Below the pieces are notes generated by a model that searched no databases, was not told where the DNA came from, and worked only from the letters and a program-made list of their open reading frames with translations. Positions 55,032 through 63,814 of a stretch of 64,000 bases of DNA are shown piece by piece (within the stretch, counting starts at the first letter, position 1; every line of letters starts with the position of its first letter). The position numbers and the translations under genes were made by a program. The stretch is from Romboutsia lituseburensis DSM 797 (GTDB lineage: Bacteria > Bacillota > Clostridia > Peptostreptococcales > Peptostreptococcaceae): the NCBI RefSeq assembly GCF_900103615.1, contig NZ_FNGW01000001.1, forward strand, positions 186,001 to 250,000, read 5' to 3'.

Positions 55032-56870
55032 CTAAAAATTAATAAAGAATTTCTCATACCATACTAAAAATGTGTATATAGTATATATCTTTCTTGCATT
55101 ATTTTTTTTACCATTAAAATGCTCATCTAGAAGTTTAACTATTTTTTTAGTTTCAAAAAACTCGTTTGCATATTCACTAGTAAATGATTCTTTTATTATA
55201 TTGTAATATTTTTCATCTTTAAACCAATATCTTATTGGTACAGGGAATCCCTTTTTTTCTCTTTTAGCCCATTCTTTTGGTAATTTCTTCTTAGCTGCTT
55301 CTCTTAAAGCAACCTTAGTATTTGTTTTATCAATCTTATATTTAGTAGGTATGGATTCTCCTACTTTCATAACTTCTTTATCTAAAAAAGGAACTCTTAA
55401 TTCAAGTGAATGAGCCATACTCATTTTATCAGCTTTAAGTAGTATATCCCCAGCTAACCATAATTTTAAATCAAGATATTGCTTCTTAGTTATATCATCT
55501 TGATTTTTTACATTATCATATACAGGTTTAGTTATATTTTCTATAGATAAAGAATCCTTATATCTATTTTTTAAAATACTTTTTGCTTCCTTTTCTTCAA
55601 ATATTAGTGCTTGTCCTATAAAATGATCTTCTACAGGGCAACCACCTCTTATAATAGTTGTTCTTCCTTTAAAGTGTGGTAATTTCTTAGCTACTAATCC
55701 TAATGGCTTTCTTATGTACAATGGTAACTTTTTATATTCTTTTAATTTTTCATCTTCATCATACCATTCATATCCACCAAATATTTCATCTGCTCCTTCA
55801 CCTGATAAAACTACAGTAACATGTTCTCTTGCAAGTTCTGACAAGAAATAAAGTGGTATTGAAGATGGATTTGATTGAGGCTCATCCATATAATATTGTA
55901 TATCATGTAGTTTTTCAAAACATTCCTCAGCTGTAAGTGTTTTTTGTATATTTTCTATACCTAACATATTCGATAAATCACTTGCTAAGCTTGTCTCATT
56001 AAATTGTTCTTGTTTAAATCCAACTGAAAATGTCTTTTCAGGCATTAGATTACTAACTATATAGCTTGAATCAACTCCACCTGATAAAAATGCCCCTACT
56101 GCAACTTCACTTTCACTGTGAACTTTTACAGATTCATCTACGACTTCTTGTATACGATTAACACTTTCTTTTAATGTTATATTTTCTTGTTTAAAATTTA
56201 TATCCCAATATTGCTTAATTTCTAGCTTTTCATTTTTATAGGTCATAAAATGACCTGGTTTTAGCTTGAATACGCCTTTGAAAAAAGTTTCATCTAAAAC
56301 AGAATATTGAAAAGTTAGATACGGCTTTAATGCATTTTTATTTACTTCTTTTTTAAAGTTTGGATGTTCTAAGAAACTTTTAATTTCTGAACCAAATATA
56401 AACGACTTATTCGAGCCTTCAACTACCTCTGTATAATATAGGGGCTTTATTCCGAAATGGTCTCTAGCTGCAAATAACTCTTTTTTATCTACATCCCATA
56501 TTACAAAGGCAAACATACCTCTTAATTTATTTACCATTTTCTCTTTATACTCTTCATATAAATGTATCAAAACTTCACTGTCAGTACTTGTCTTGAATAC
56601 ATGTCCTTTTTCTAATAGTTTTTTTCTTAATTCTTTATAATTATATATTTCTCCATTAAATACTAGTACTAAGCTTCTATCTTCATTGTACAGTGGCTGC
56701 ATACCATTACTCACACCAATTATACTTAATCTTCTAAATCCTAATGCTACATCACTATCCAGATATTCACCTTTTTCATCTGGACCCCTATGAACTATAC
56801 GTTCCATCATTTTTTCTAAAACTTTTGATTTATTTTGTATATTATCTACAAAACCTGAAAATCCACACAT
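55032..56870 (-). CDS. asnB: asparagine synthetase (glutamine-hydrolysing)
   Basis: 612 residues. The class II glutaminase domain starts with Cys2 (MCGFSGFVDN) and has RRLSIIG and FNGEIYNYKELR; the synthetase domain has the ATP loop FLSGGVDSSYIVS and EGADEIFGGYEWY. It makes asparagine from aspartate, glutamine and ATP. Length matches AsnB/AsnO enzymes. GGAAGG precedes the ATG. It is a single-gene unit. Confidence 0.95.
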   Translation of the reverse strand: MCGFSGFVDNIQNKSKVLEKMMERIVHRGPDEKGEYLDSDVALGFRRLSIIGVSNGMQPLYNEDRSLVLVFNGEIYNYKELRKKLLEKGHVFKTSTDSEVLIHLYEEYKEKMVNKLRGMFAFVIWDVDKKELFAARDHFGIKPLYYTEVVEGSNKSFIFGSEIKSFLEHPNFKKEVNKNALKPYLTFQYSVLDETFFKGVFKLKPGHFMTYKNEKLEIKQYWDINFKQENITLKESVNRIQEVVDESVKVHSESEVAVGAFLSGGVDSSYIVSNLMPEKTFSVGFKQEQFNETSLASDLSNMLGIENIQKTLTAEECFEKLHDIQYYMDEPQSNPSSIPLYFLSELAREHVTVVLSGEGADEIFGGYEWYDEDEKLKEYKKLPLYIRKPLGLVAKKLPHFKGRTTIIRGGCPVEDHFIGQALIFEEKEAKSILKNRYKDSLSIENITKPVYDNVKNQDDITKKQYLDLKLWLAGDILLKADKMSMAHSLELRVPFLDKEVMKVGESIPTKYKIDKTNTKVALREAAKKKLPKEWAKREKKGFPVPIRYWFKDEKYYNIIKESFTSEYANEFFETKKIVKLLDEHFNGKKNNARKIYTIYTFLVWYEKFFINF

Positions 56871-57015
56871 ACTAAATCCTTCCTGTAAATATATACTTAA
56901 TATATTTATCTTGCATTAATTATTTCTCTCCACTATATAAGACTAAGTTCACTACAAAAAAGTTTCATAAAGTTTCATTTTTTTTAAATTTTTTATAAAA
57001 TTTTATATAAAAAAT

Positions 57016-57064
57016 GAAAATCAGACACAATATAAAATACTAAATTATACTGTGTCTGATTTTC
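57016..57064 (-). terminator. terminator of the PAS histidine kinase gene
   Basis: GAAAATCAGACACA / TGTGTCTGATTTTC stem with a 21-nt loop, immediately after the kinase stop codon. The T tract after the stem is short. Confidence 0.75.
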
Positions 57065-58933
57065 CTATACTGATTTTACAGCTGTATATATGTCGGAAAA
57101 CTCTATATTTATATTTTCAACATATTTATTGTGCTTAATCTTTTCTATTTTTTGTTTTTTACATTCACATACTATTATAGGAATATTTACAATAAATTCA
57201 CTTCCTTGACCTTGTTCACTATAAACACTTATACTTCCTCCATGCAGGTCAACCAGTGATTTTACTATTGATAAACCAATTCCACTTCCTTCACTTTTTT
57301 TCGTCATTCTATTGTTTACTTGTTTAAACAATAAAAATACTTCATCTAATTTATCTTTTGGTATTCCTATACCACTATCTTTCACACTAATTTCTAGACT
57401 TTCATCTGTAAAGTTTAAACCAACCTCTATTTGTCCATTTTCATTGTTATATTTGATCGCATTAGATAATAGATTTAACATTATACGTTCCATTTTTTCT
57501 AAATCAAATGCCATAATTTTTTCTTCTAAATTTGTATCAAATATTAACTTTATATGTTCTTGATTAGAATAGTATTGAACTGAGTCACATATATTTTCAA
57601 TAAACTCCACAATATTATAATTTATTGGATTGAACTCTAAACATCCTGCATTTAACCTTGTGCTATCTATTAAATTATTTACCATTTTCAATAATCTATA
57701 TCCATTTTGTTTAATTATATTAGTATATGTACGGTAGTCTTTGCTGTCATCTCCTTTATCCATCATAAATTCAATTAATTGAATTGAGCTAAATATAAGG
57801 TTTAATGGTGTTTTAAACTCGTGGGAGAGATTTGCAAAGAACTCCATTCGTAATCTTTCAAATTCTAATTCAGCTTCTCTTCTATGTGATATATCCCTTG
57901 AAATACCAAGTACCCCACCAACCATTTTATGATCATCTAAAAATGGCACCTTTATAGTTTCAAAATACATTATTCTTCCATCACTAGCTTCAAAAGAGTT
58001 TGTGGTTATTAATGATCTTTTAGTTCTCACAATCTCTTTTTCCTCAGCTTCGTATTTTTTTATTTTTTTGTCTAATGTATTAATTTCTTTTTCACTTTTG
58101 CCTATTATATCTTCTTTTGTCATATTTCTATTCTCGGCAAATACTTTGTTACAATGCCTAAAAATCCCATTTACATCCTTAAAAAATATACTATCAGGTA
58201 TTGTATCGCTTATTAATTCTAACATTCTAGAGTCAGAAATTTTATCACTTATTGTTTTTCTATCTTTCCATAAAGTATTTGCACACATGCCTATTGTACC
58301 TATTATATTTCCATCTTCATCTTTCACCACTTTATTTATACCATCATAACAGTTTTCATTAAAAAATGATAAGGCTTCTACATAATCTTTTTTCCCCTCT
58401 AGAAGTTCTTTATCATCTTTAACAAATCTCTCTGCTATTTCTTTCGGAAAAATTTCAAAATCATTTTTTCCTATAATATATTCTGGTGTAGCGTATTTAT
58501 ATGATTCATAAGGCCTGTTTATATAAACATACTTTCCATTTTTATCTTTACACCACAAATAAACATCCATTTTTTTAATTAATTCTTTTATATTTTCATC
58601 TATCTCTATTTTTTTAGTGAACCATATTATATATTTATTTTTACTGATATGCTTAACATCTATCTTATAAAAAGAATTTAAAAGACTAACATATTCTAAA
58701 ACTTTAAATTGTTTAACACCATCTTCGATATTTAATATAAAGTTTTTACACAATTCTTTATCTAGCTTATAATCAAAGTTAAGTTTAAAAACATCTTTTT
58801 TTATTTTGTCTAATTCACCATTTATCCCTAATATGTTTATATAGTATTCATCTTCCTTACGTGTATATTCTATCCACATGCAAGGTACAGGACTATCCAA
58901 AATTATTTTTATATACTCCTCATTTGATAACAT
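57065..58933 (-). CDS. orphan PAS-domain sensor histidine kinase
   Basis: About 622 residues, no membrane helix, so likely cytosolic. Two PAS domains are seen (about 120-220: DVYLWCKDKNGKYVYINRPY, then GKNDFEIFP; about 240-355: ISDTIPDSIFFKDVNGIFRH, then VGGVLGISRDIS). The kinase core has H box ANLSHEFKTPLNLI (His near 380), N box NLLSNAIKYNN, G1 DSGIGIPKDK and G2 SEGSGIGLSIVK. I prefer ATG 58933, 11 nt after a run of six G; ATG 58954 would translate that run. No response regulator adjoins. Confidence 0.88.
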   Translation of the reverse strand: MLSNEEYIKIILDSPVPCMWIEYTRKEDEYYINILGINGELDKIKKDVFKLNFDYKLDKELCKNFILNIEDGVKQFKVLEYVSLLNSFYKIDVKHISKNKYIIWFTKKIEIDENIKELIKKMDVYLWCKDKNGKYVYINRPYESYKYATPEYIIGKNDFEIFPKEIAERFVKDDKELLEGKKDYVEALSFFNENCYDGINKVVKDEDGNIIGTIGMCANTLWKDRKTISDKISDSRMLELISDTIPDSIFFKDVNGIFRHCNKVFAENRNMTKEDIIGKSEKEINTLDKKIKKYEAEEKEIVRTKRSLITTNSFEASDGRIMYFETIKVPFLDDHKMVGGVLGISRDISHRREAELEFERLRMEFFANLSHEFKTPLNLIFSSIQLIEFMMDKGDDSKDYRTYTNIIKQNGYRLLKMVNNLIDSTRLNAGCLEFNPINYNIVEFIENICDSVQYYSNQEHIKLIFDTNLEEKIMAFDLEKMERIMLNLLSNAIKYNNENGQIEVGLNFTDESLEISVKDSGIGIPKDKLDEVFLLFKQVNNRMTKKSEGSGIGLSIVKSLVDLHGGSISVYSEQGQGSEFIVNIPIIVCECKKQKIEKIKHNKYVENINIEFSDIYTAVKSV

Positions 58934-59265
58934 ATATAAATAAATGCCCCCCATCTTGTTAAATTAACAATCACAATACTTCTATTATATTATATATAAA
59001 AACAAAAGTGAATTTTTTATACTAAAATAGATTTTTTTATTATTTATAGTATAATTTTGTTTTTATATGTATTTTAAATTAATTTAACATAATAATATAA
59101 TTAATTAAGTATTTATTTATATTTTCATTATTTTTGAAAGAAAAAACTATTATTATATTTTTTATATTTTTTTATTTTTAATTTATTCTATATTTATTTT
59201 TATATTTAAAAATATTATTAGTGAGTTTTGAAATGCAAATTATATATAAATTTTGTTAAAATTTT
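58934..59265. other. AT-rich intergenic region, no gene seen
   Basis: About 330 bp, among the most AT-rich of the window, with no frame, stem or palindrome that stands out. Presumably holds the promoter of the PAS kinase gene. Confidence 0.55.
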
Positions 59266-59294
59266 AGCCCCATACACAAATTGTGCATGGGGCT
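59266..59294 (-). terminator. terminator-like hairpin after the PC4/YdbC gene
   Basis: AGCCCCAT / ATGGGGCT plus an inner CACAA / TTGTG, 6 bp after the stop codon. The T run is interrupted. Confidence 0.65.
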
Positions 59295-59299
59295 ATTTA

Positions 59300-59521
59300 T
59301 TATAAATTCATTTCATTCAATAAATTTTTAAGAGCCTTTAATTCTTCATTAGTTAAAGTTATACCTTTGCCCATTTTTTCATGATTTGGAGACCAGTCTC
59401 TTAAATCAAATTTAGGAGTATTTCCATTCCAACTTATAATATTTAACTCTTTTGTCCATCCTTTTGATGAATCTGATAAAATTCCTATTTCTTCATGTAT
59501 TTCAAATTTTATGCCTGCCAT
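59300..59521 (-). CDS. PC4/YdbC family ssDNA-binding protein
   Basis: 73 residues of the transcriptional coactivator PC4 fold, which binds single-stranded DNA as a dimer. Family features are FEIHEEIGILSDSSKGWTKELN, WNGNTPKFDLRDWSPNH and MGKGITLTNEELKALKNLL, as in YdbC-type bacterial proteins. ATG 59521 follows GAGGTG; a GTG at 59530 overlaps it. Single-gene unit. Confidence 0.9.
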   Translation of the reverse strand: MAGIKFEIHEEIGILSDSSKGWTKELNIISWNGNTPKFDLRDWSPNHEKMGKGITLTNEELKALKNLLNEMNL

Positions 59522-59711
59522 TTTATTCACCTCACATTAGTTATTTTACTATATTTTATTTATTTTTTATTATAACTTTTTATCATTTCAATATAATTTT
59601 TCTTTGCTTCATCACTTATTTTCGTAAGCTTAATTAAAATATTATATATATTACCTATATCTTATTTAAAAATACAACTTCATCACTATTTAATATAGAA
59701 TTTTAAATTCA

Positions 59712-60776
59712 TTACTTTAACATTAATTTTATTGTTACAGGATTATGATCAGTATGTCTAAACTCTAAGTTTTTACCAGATACATCAATAATATCTACAT
59801 TATCCGAAACTAAAAAACCGTCTATAACTGACAATAGATTTTCTCCTTTTTTATAAGTTATATCCATAGTTCTAGACGTTGGGACTTCTTTATCATAAGC
59901 CCACCTAAAACCTTTAGGTTTAAAATCCTTTGGTATATCTTGTAACCAATTAGGTTTTTGTTGCGTTGTTTTAAATGAGGTAAAATGAGTTCCTGGAATT
60001 TGTTGATTCCAATCTCCACCTACTACAACATAACTTCCTTTATTATACTCATTTTCTAAAAATTCACTTAAAAATCCTAACTGTTCTTTTCTTATTTTAC
60101 CTCCTTTATCATATGCAGATAAATGGGCATTTACAAGTACTAGGTCTTTATATTTTTTTATAGGTATTTTATTTACCATAATGCATCTATCCAACTCTCC
60201 AAGTTGCACTAAAAAACTTTCTTTTCCCGGTAAATCATACCTTGTACTCTCTTTTATATAGTACTTTGACATTGTTGTAAGTCCTGATAAAACTTGTCCA
60301 TGTGGCTTGGATATTGGTATTGGAACCCATGGTACTTTATAATTTATAGCAAACGTAAATCCATAAGTTTTGAATTTTTCTTTTATAGTTTCATATTCAT
60401 TTATTTTATAGCTTCTTGTTGCTCTTTTATCTACTTCCTGTAAAAAATATATATCTGAATTTAACGATTCAAGCTCTGATATAACTCCATTTAGATTTTC
60501 TAAAGTTTTTTCTTTACTAATAGACCTTGATTGTGTTCCTCCATCCATAAAAAAATCTATATCTTTATCTGTTCCACAATATCCAATATTAAAAGTTGTT
60601 ATAGATATTTCATCTTTATTTTTTATGTATCGTTTTTTATTATTTTCTATGTTTATTTTAATTTCACTTTCTGGCTTATAATCAGTAACTATCATAAACA
60701 ATATATAACTACCTATAATAATTATAAAAAAGACTAAGATCCCCAATATTATTTTTATCATACTTTTCCCCTTCAT
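59712..60776 (-). CDS. membrane-anchored endonuclease/exonuclease/phosphatase family protein
   Basis: 354 residues with one N-terminal membrane helix (about 8-29) and a large domain after it, so the enzyme domain probably faces outward. EEP-fold motifs are present: ITTFNIGYCG, DIYFLQEVDKRATRS (metal Glu), VNAHLSAY, VGGDWNQ and the final RHTDHNPVTI (catalytic Asp-His). Substrate may be a nucleic acid, phospholipid or phosphoester. AGGAG precedes the ATG. The sequence 59522-59711 holds no gene. Confidence 0.87.
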   Translation of the reverse strand: MKGKSMIKIILGILVFFIIIIGSYILFMIVTDYKPESEIKINIENNKKRYIKNKDEISITTFNIGYCGTDKDIDFFMDGGTQSRSISKEKTLENLNGVISELESLNSDIYFLQEVDKRATRSYKINEYETIKEKFKTYGFTFAINYKVPWVPIPISKPHGQVLSGLTTMSKYYIKESTRYDLPGKESFLVQLGELDRCIMVNKIPIKKYKDLVLVNAHLSAYDKGGKIRKEQLGFLSEFLENEYNKGSYVVVGGDWNQQIPGTHFTSFKTTQQKPNWLQDIPKDFKPKGFRWAYDKEVPTSRTMDITYKKGENLLSVIDGFLVSDNVDIIDVSGKNLEFRHTDHNPVTIKLMLK

Positions 60777-60855
60777 ATGATACTCCTTTTGATTTATTAT
60801 ATGTAAATAGTATCATACATATATAATTAATAGGACGTATTTTTATTTTTTATGT

Positions 60856-60904
60856 AAAAAAGGCATACTATTAATAATTATTTTTACATTTAGTATGCCT
60901 TTTT
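60856..60904 (-). terminator. terminator of the acidic protein gene
   Basis: AAAGGCATACTA / TAGTATGCCTTT stem with a loop of about 23 nt and T runs, directly after the stop codon. Confidence 0.85.
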
Positions 60905-60906
60905 AT

Positions 60907-61443
60907 CTATATAGTAAATCTTTCAATTAAATTATTTATTATCTCTTCTAAATCTCCACATTCTTCTACTTCTATTATCCTTGGATTTGAACCTCTCTCA
61001 TAATTAACAACACTTATAACAAAATCCTTCCCCTCTACATCTTCTGTATCTATTAAAACACCTACATAATGATCTAAATCTATACTTAAGTCACCTATAT
61101 CTTTTATAGTATGTTTATCTGAATACTCATCACCTTTATAATGCTTTAAACTGTACTTAGTACCATCTATAAATTCAAACTTTTCTTGGCCTTCATACGT
61201 TTGACCTACTATAAATAATAATGCATATTCTTCATCTAGTAATACTCTTTCGTAGTCACTTGCATCTTCTAATTCTTCATAGTCTTCATCAAAAGTTATT
61301 ACGTCCATATAATCTCTATCTATTAAATTTATTCTAGTTACAGATTCATTTTGACCATAAAGCATTTCTTTTATATTATCTTCATAATAGTTTATAAAAC
61401 CACTTAATTTAAGTTCATCTACACTAATTCTTATTTGTTCCAT
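60907..61443 (-). CDS. acidic protein of unknown function
   Basis: 178 residues, soluble, strongly acidic (DEDYEELEDASDYERVLLDE) with no motif I recognise. The pattern of beta strands and the late INNLIERF helix suggest a single alpha/beta domain. AAGGAAAGGG precedes the ATG and a clear terminator follows, so it is a real gene. It lies directly downstream of dprA in the same direction, about 130 bp away. Confidence 0.65.
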   Translation of the reverse strand: MEQIRISVDELKLSGFINYYEDNIKEMLYGQNESVTRINLIDRDYMDVITFDEDYEELEDASDYERVLLDEEYALLFIVGQTYEGQEKFEFIDGTKYSLKHYKGDEYSDKHTIKDIGDLSIDLDHYVGVLIDTEDVEGKDFVISVVNYERGSNPRIIEVEECGDLEEIINNLIERFTI

Positions 61444-61572
61444 TTATAATATTTCCCTTTCCTTAATTTATATTAACAACATATAAATTTTTCATATGAG
61501 TAGGATAATAATATCATAATTCTTTAGTATTTTGAATATTTTTCTACAATTTTCTACAATTGTTTTATTTTT

Positions 61573-62505
61573 TTATATCATAAACTTTAGCTGTTTTTCT
61601 ATATTATTTATTTTATCTTTTTTATCTCTTTTTAAATTATTTATTTTATCTTTTAATTCTTCTATGTCTTTTTCATTATCTATAACTACACATCTGTCGT
61701 CTTTTTTTATTTTCTCATTTCCATCTGCACTTATATCTACACACGAAATAATTTTACCTTGTGATTTTGCAAAATCTATAGTGTGCATACTTCCTGAGTT
61801 TAAACTTGATTCACATAGTAAAACACATTTACTTATTCCGCTTTGTATTCTATCTCTTTCTATAAACTGATTTTTAGATACATTTTTACCAATAGGATAT
61901 TCGCTTATCAAACACCCATTATTCTCAATTATGTTTTCAGCTAGATAATTATTTCTATAAGGATATATTTTATCTATTCCTGAGGGAAGTACTGCTAGTG
62001 TAATTCCATTTCCATCTAAACATCCTTTATGAGCTTGTTCATCACATCCTATAGCTAGTCCACTTACTACACAGTACTTATCTTTTCCAAAATCATATCC
62101 TAATTTATACGCCATCTTTAATCCATCAACACTTGCATTTCTACTTCCAATAATATTTATTTTTTCAGTTTTTTCTATGCAATTATAGTTACCTTTGTAA
62201 AAAAGCATAACCGGCTTATCGTCTATTTGCTTTAAACTATTAGGAAACTTTTCATTTAGTATATCTATGTATTTTATATTTGTTTTGTTAGAGTTTAAAA
62301 TTATATTATAACTTTTTTCTTTAGCTTTTTTTATTTCATCTAGTGTAGGTAGATATATTCTTTTGTTTTTTAATTTGCTATTTATAAAAATTTCTAATAA
62401 ATCTAATTCATTTAAAGGTAATTTTTCCATGTCTTTTATTAAACTAAGCACTGTTTTTCTTCCTATACTGGGTATACATAATAATGTCAATACTATATTA
62501 TCCAT
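61573..62505 (-). CDS. dprA: DNA processing protein DprA (SMF family)
   Basis: 310 residues. A short N-terminal helical region with a helix-hairpin-like IPSIGRKTVLSLI is followed by the Rossmann-like DprA core: IIGSRNASVDGLKMA, SGLAIGCDEQAHKGCLD, LPSGIDKIYPYRN and ISEYPIG. DprA loads RecA on incoming single-stranded DNA; in non-competent clostridia its role is less clear. The C-terminal winged-helix of longer DprA proteins is missing. AAGGAG precedes the ATG. Confidence 0.88.
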   Translation of the reverse strand: MDNIVLTLLCIPSIGRKTVLSLIKDMEKLPLNELDLLEIFINSKLKNKRIYLPTLDEIKKAKEKSYNIILNSNKTNIKYIDILNEKFPNSLKQIDDKPVMLFYKGNYNCIEKTEKINIIGSRNASVDGLKMAYKLGYDFGKDKYCVVSGLAIGCDEQAHKGCLDGNGITLAVLPSGIDKIYPYRNNYLAENIIENNGCLISEYPIGKNVSKNQFIERDRIQSGISKCVLLCESSLNSGSMHTIDFAKSQGKIISCVDISADGNEKIKKDDRCVVIDNEKDIEELKDKINNLKRDKKDKINNIEKQLKFMI

Positions 62506-62559
62506 ATATTAAAAGCTCCTTAAATATCTATTTTCTATTGTAGGTTCCCACTTAGATAT

Positions 62560-62593
62560 AAAAATATGCTACTATAATAAAATAGTAGCATAT
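62560..62593 (-). terminator. terminator of the amidase gene
   Basis: ATATGCTACTAT / ATAGTAGCATAT stem, 6-nt loop, followed by TTTTTAT on the minus strand, 10 bp after the stop codon. Confidence 0.85.
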
Positions 62594-62603
62594 GCTTTAA
62601 TTT

Positions 62604-63485
62604 TTACTTATTTTTATTTATATACTGCATAACCATATCTAATGTTTCCCATCTGTCTTTTCCCTGGAAATTAAAATTACCTTTTAACTTTTCACATGCT
62701 CCTCCTATGACAAATACAGTTTCTCCTAAACCAGGTTTATAAATACTCAAATCTACTACTATACAATATTTCAAATGCCAACTTAATATTTGTGCTATAT
62801 TTTCATCAACTTGACTATTATATACAACACAGTATTTGTATAATTCTTCTTGAACTGCAGGAGGGTCTGTTGGCTTTTCTGGTTGACTTGGCTTATATTC
62901 TATTCCAAAATATTTACAAACACCTTGCATTGTAGCTTCTGCTAATTCAGCTCTATATTCTTTTAATATTTTCAAATCATCTTTATTTGTATAAAATGCA
63001 TACTCTTCTAATATTGATGGCATCTGAGCTTTATATATAACCGTAAAATCAGCTACCTTAACACCTCTATCTTTTGCATTTGAATCTATTGATTTTATCA
63101 TCTTGTAAACTGAGTCTTGAACATATTTAGCTGCATCTTTTGAACTTTGACTAGCATTTGATGCAACATATGTTTCTGTTCCTCTTGCCGCATTAAACTC
63201 CGTTTGATACGCGTTAGAGTGTATACTAAAAAATAGTGCTGGAGGTTTATTTTGAGATTTCCAATAATCATTTGCTAGTTCTGCACGCTTTGTTAATCCC
63301 ATCTCATCTTTTTTTTCAGGATTAGGATTTGTTAAATAAACATTTAATCCATGTTTTTGAGCTAATTCTTTTATTCTATTTTGCATATCAGCATTAAATT
63401 CCCATTCTCTCATTGATTTGTCAGGTGCTTCTTTACCTTGAACGTACTCAGCATGACCACTATCTAAAATTAACAATTTCATTTT
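62604..63485 (-). CDS. N-acetylmuramoyl-L-alanine amidase, phage endolysin-like
   Basis: 293 residues. Amidase_3 domain (about 1-195) with zinc and catalytic residues visible: His10 (LDSGH), Glu in SMREWEFN, His88 (FFSIHSNA) and Glu159/160 (SILEEYAF). After a proline-rich linker (KPTDPPAVQ) the last 80 residues (YKYCVVYNSQVDENIA, VFVIGGACEKL, FQGKDRWETLDMVMQYI) closely resemble the C-terminal domain of C. difficile phage endolysins such as CD27L. No signal peptide. ATG 63485 follows GGGAG. No holin or phage gene is near, so it may serve lysis or sporulation, or be a phage leftover. Confidence 0.88.
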   Translation of the reverse strand, partial: KMKLLILDSGHAEYVQGKEAPDKSMREWEFNADMQNRIKELAQKHGLNVYLTNPNPEKKDEMGLTKRAELANDYWKSQNKPPALFFSIHSNAYQTEFNAARGTETYVASNASQSSKDAAKYVQDSVYKMIKSIDSNAKDRGVKVADFTVIYKAQMPSILEEYAFYTNKDDLKILKEYRAELAEATMQGVCKYFGIEYKPSQPEKPTDPPAVQEELYKYCVVYNSQVDENIAQILSWHLKYCIVVDLSIYKPGLGETVFVIGGACEKLKGNFNFQGKDRWETLDMVMQYINKNK

Positions 63486-63814
63486 ATCAACTCCCATTTA
63501 AGTTATATAATTTCCGTCTATAAATTTAGCTTAATTCAAATACTACTTTATAGTATTTATTAATATCTATTAAGCTATTAAATTTTAAGAATATAGTTTT
63601 CTGTCTCATATTATCTTATTAAAAGGAACATAAATATGTACTTACTAATTAAATTTATTTTTTACTTGTGTAAATGTATTAAAGTGTAGTATATTTAAAG
63701 TTCATGGTTTTATTGTTTTTAATATAAAATATATTAATTTTATTTCTGTTATACTTTATATTAAAAATATTAAAAAATATTTTTTAGTTAAATATGAGGG
63801 TGGGGTGAAATACA
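63486..63814. other. divergent intergenic region, no gene seen
   Basis: AT-rich 330-bp spacer between the amidase and the last, plus-strand gene; should hold both promoters. No structured RNA recognised. Confidence 0.5.

Noticed and set aside
62604-63485. A prophage in this region
   Set aside because: Only the endolysin-like gene has phage affinity; neighbours are dprA, a hypothetical gene and an EEP hydrolase, and no integrase, att repeat or structural gene is seen.
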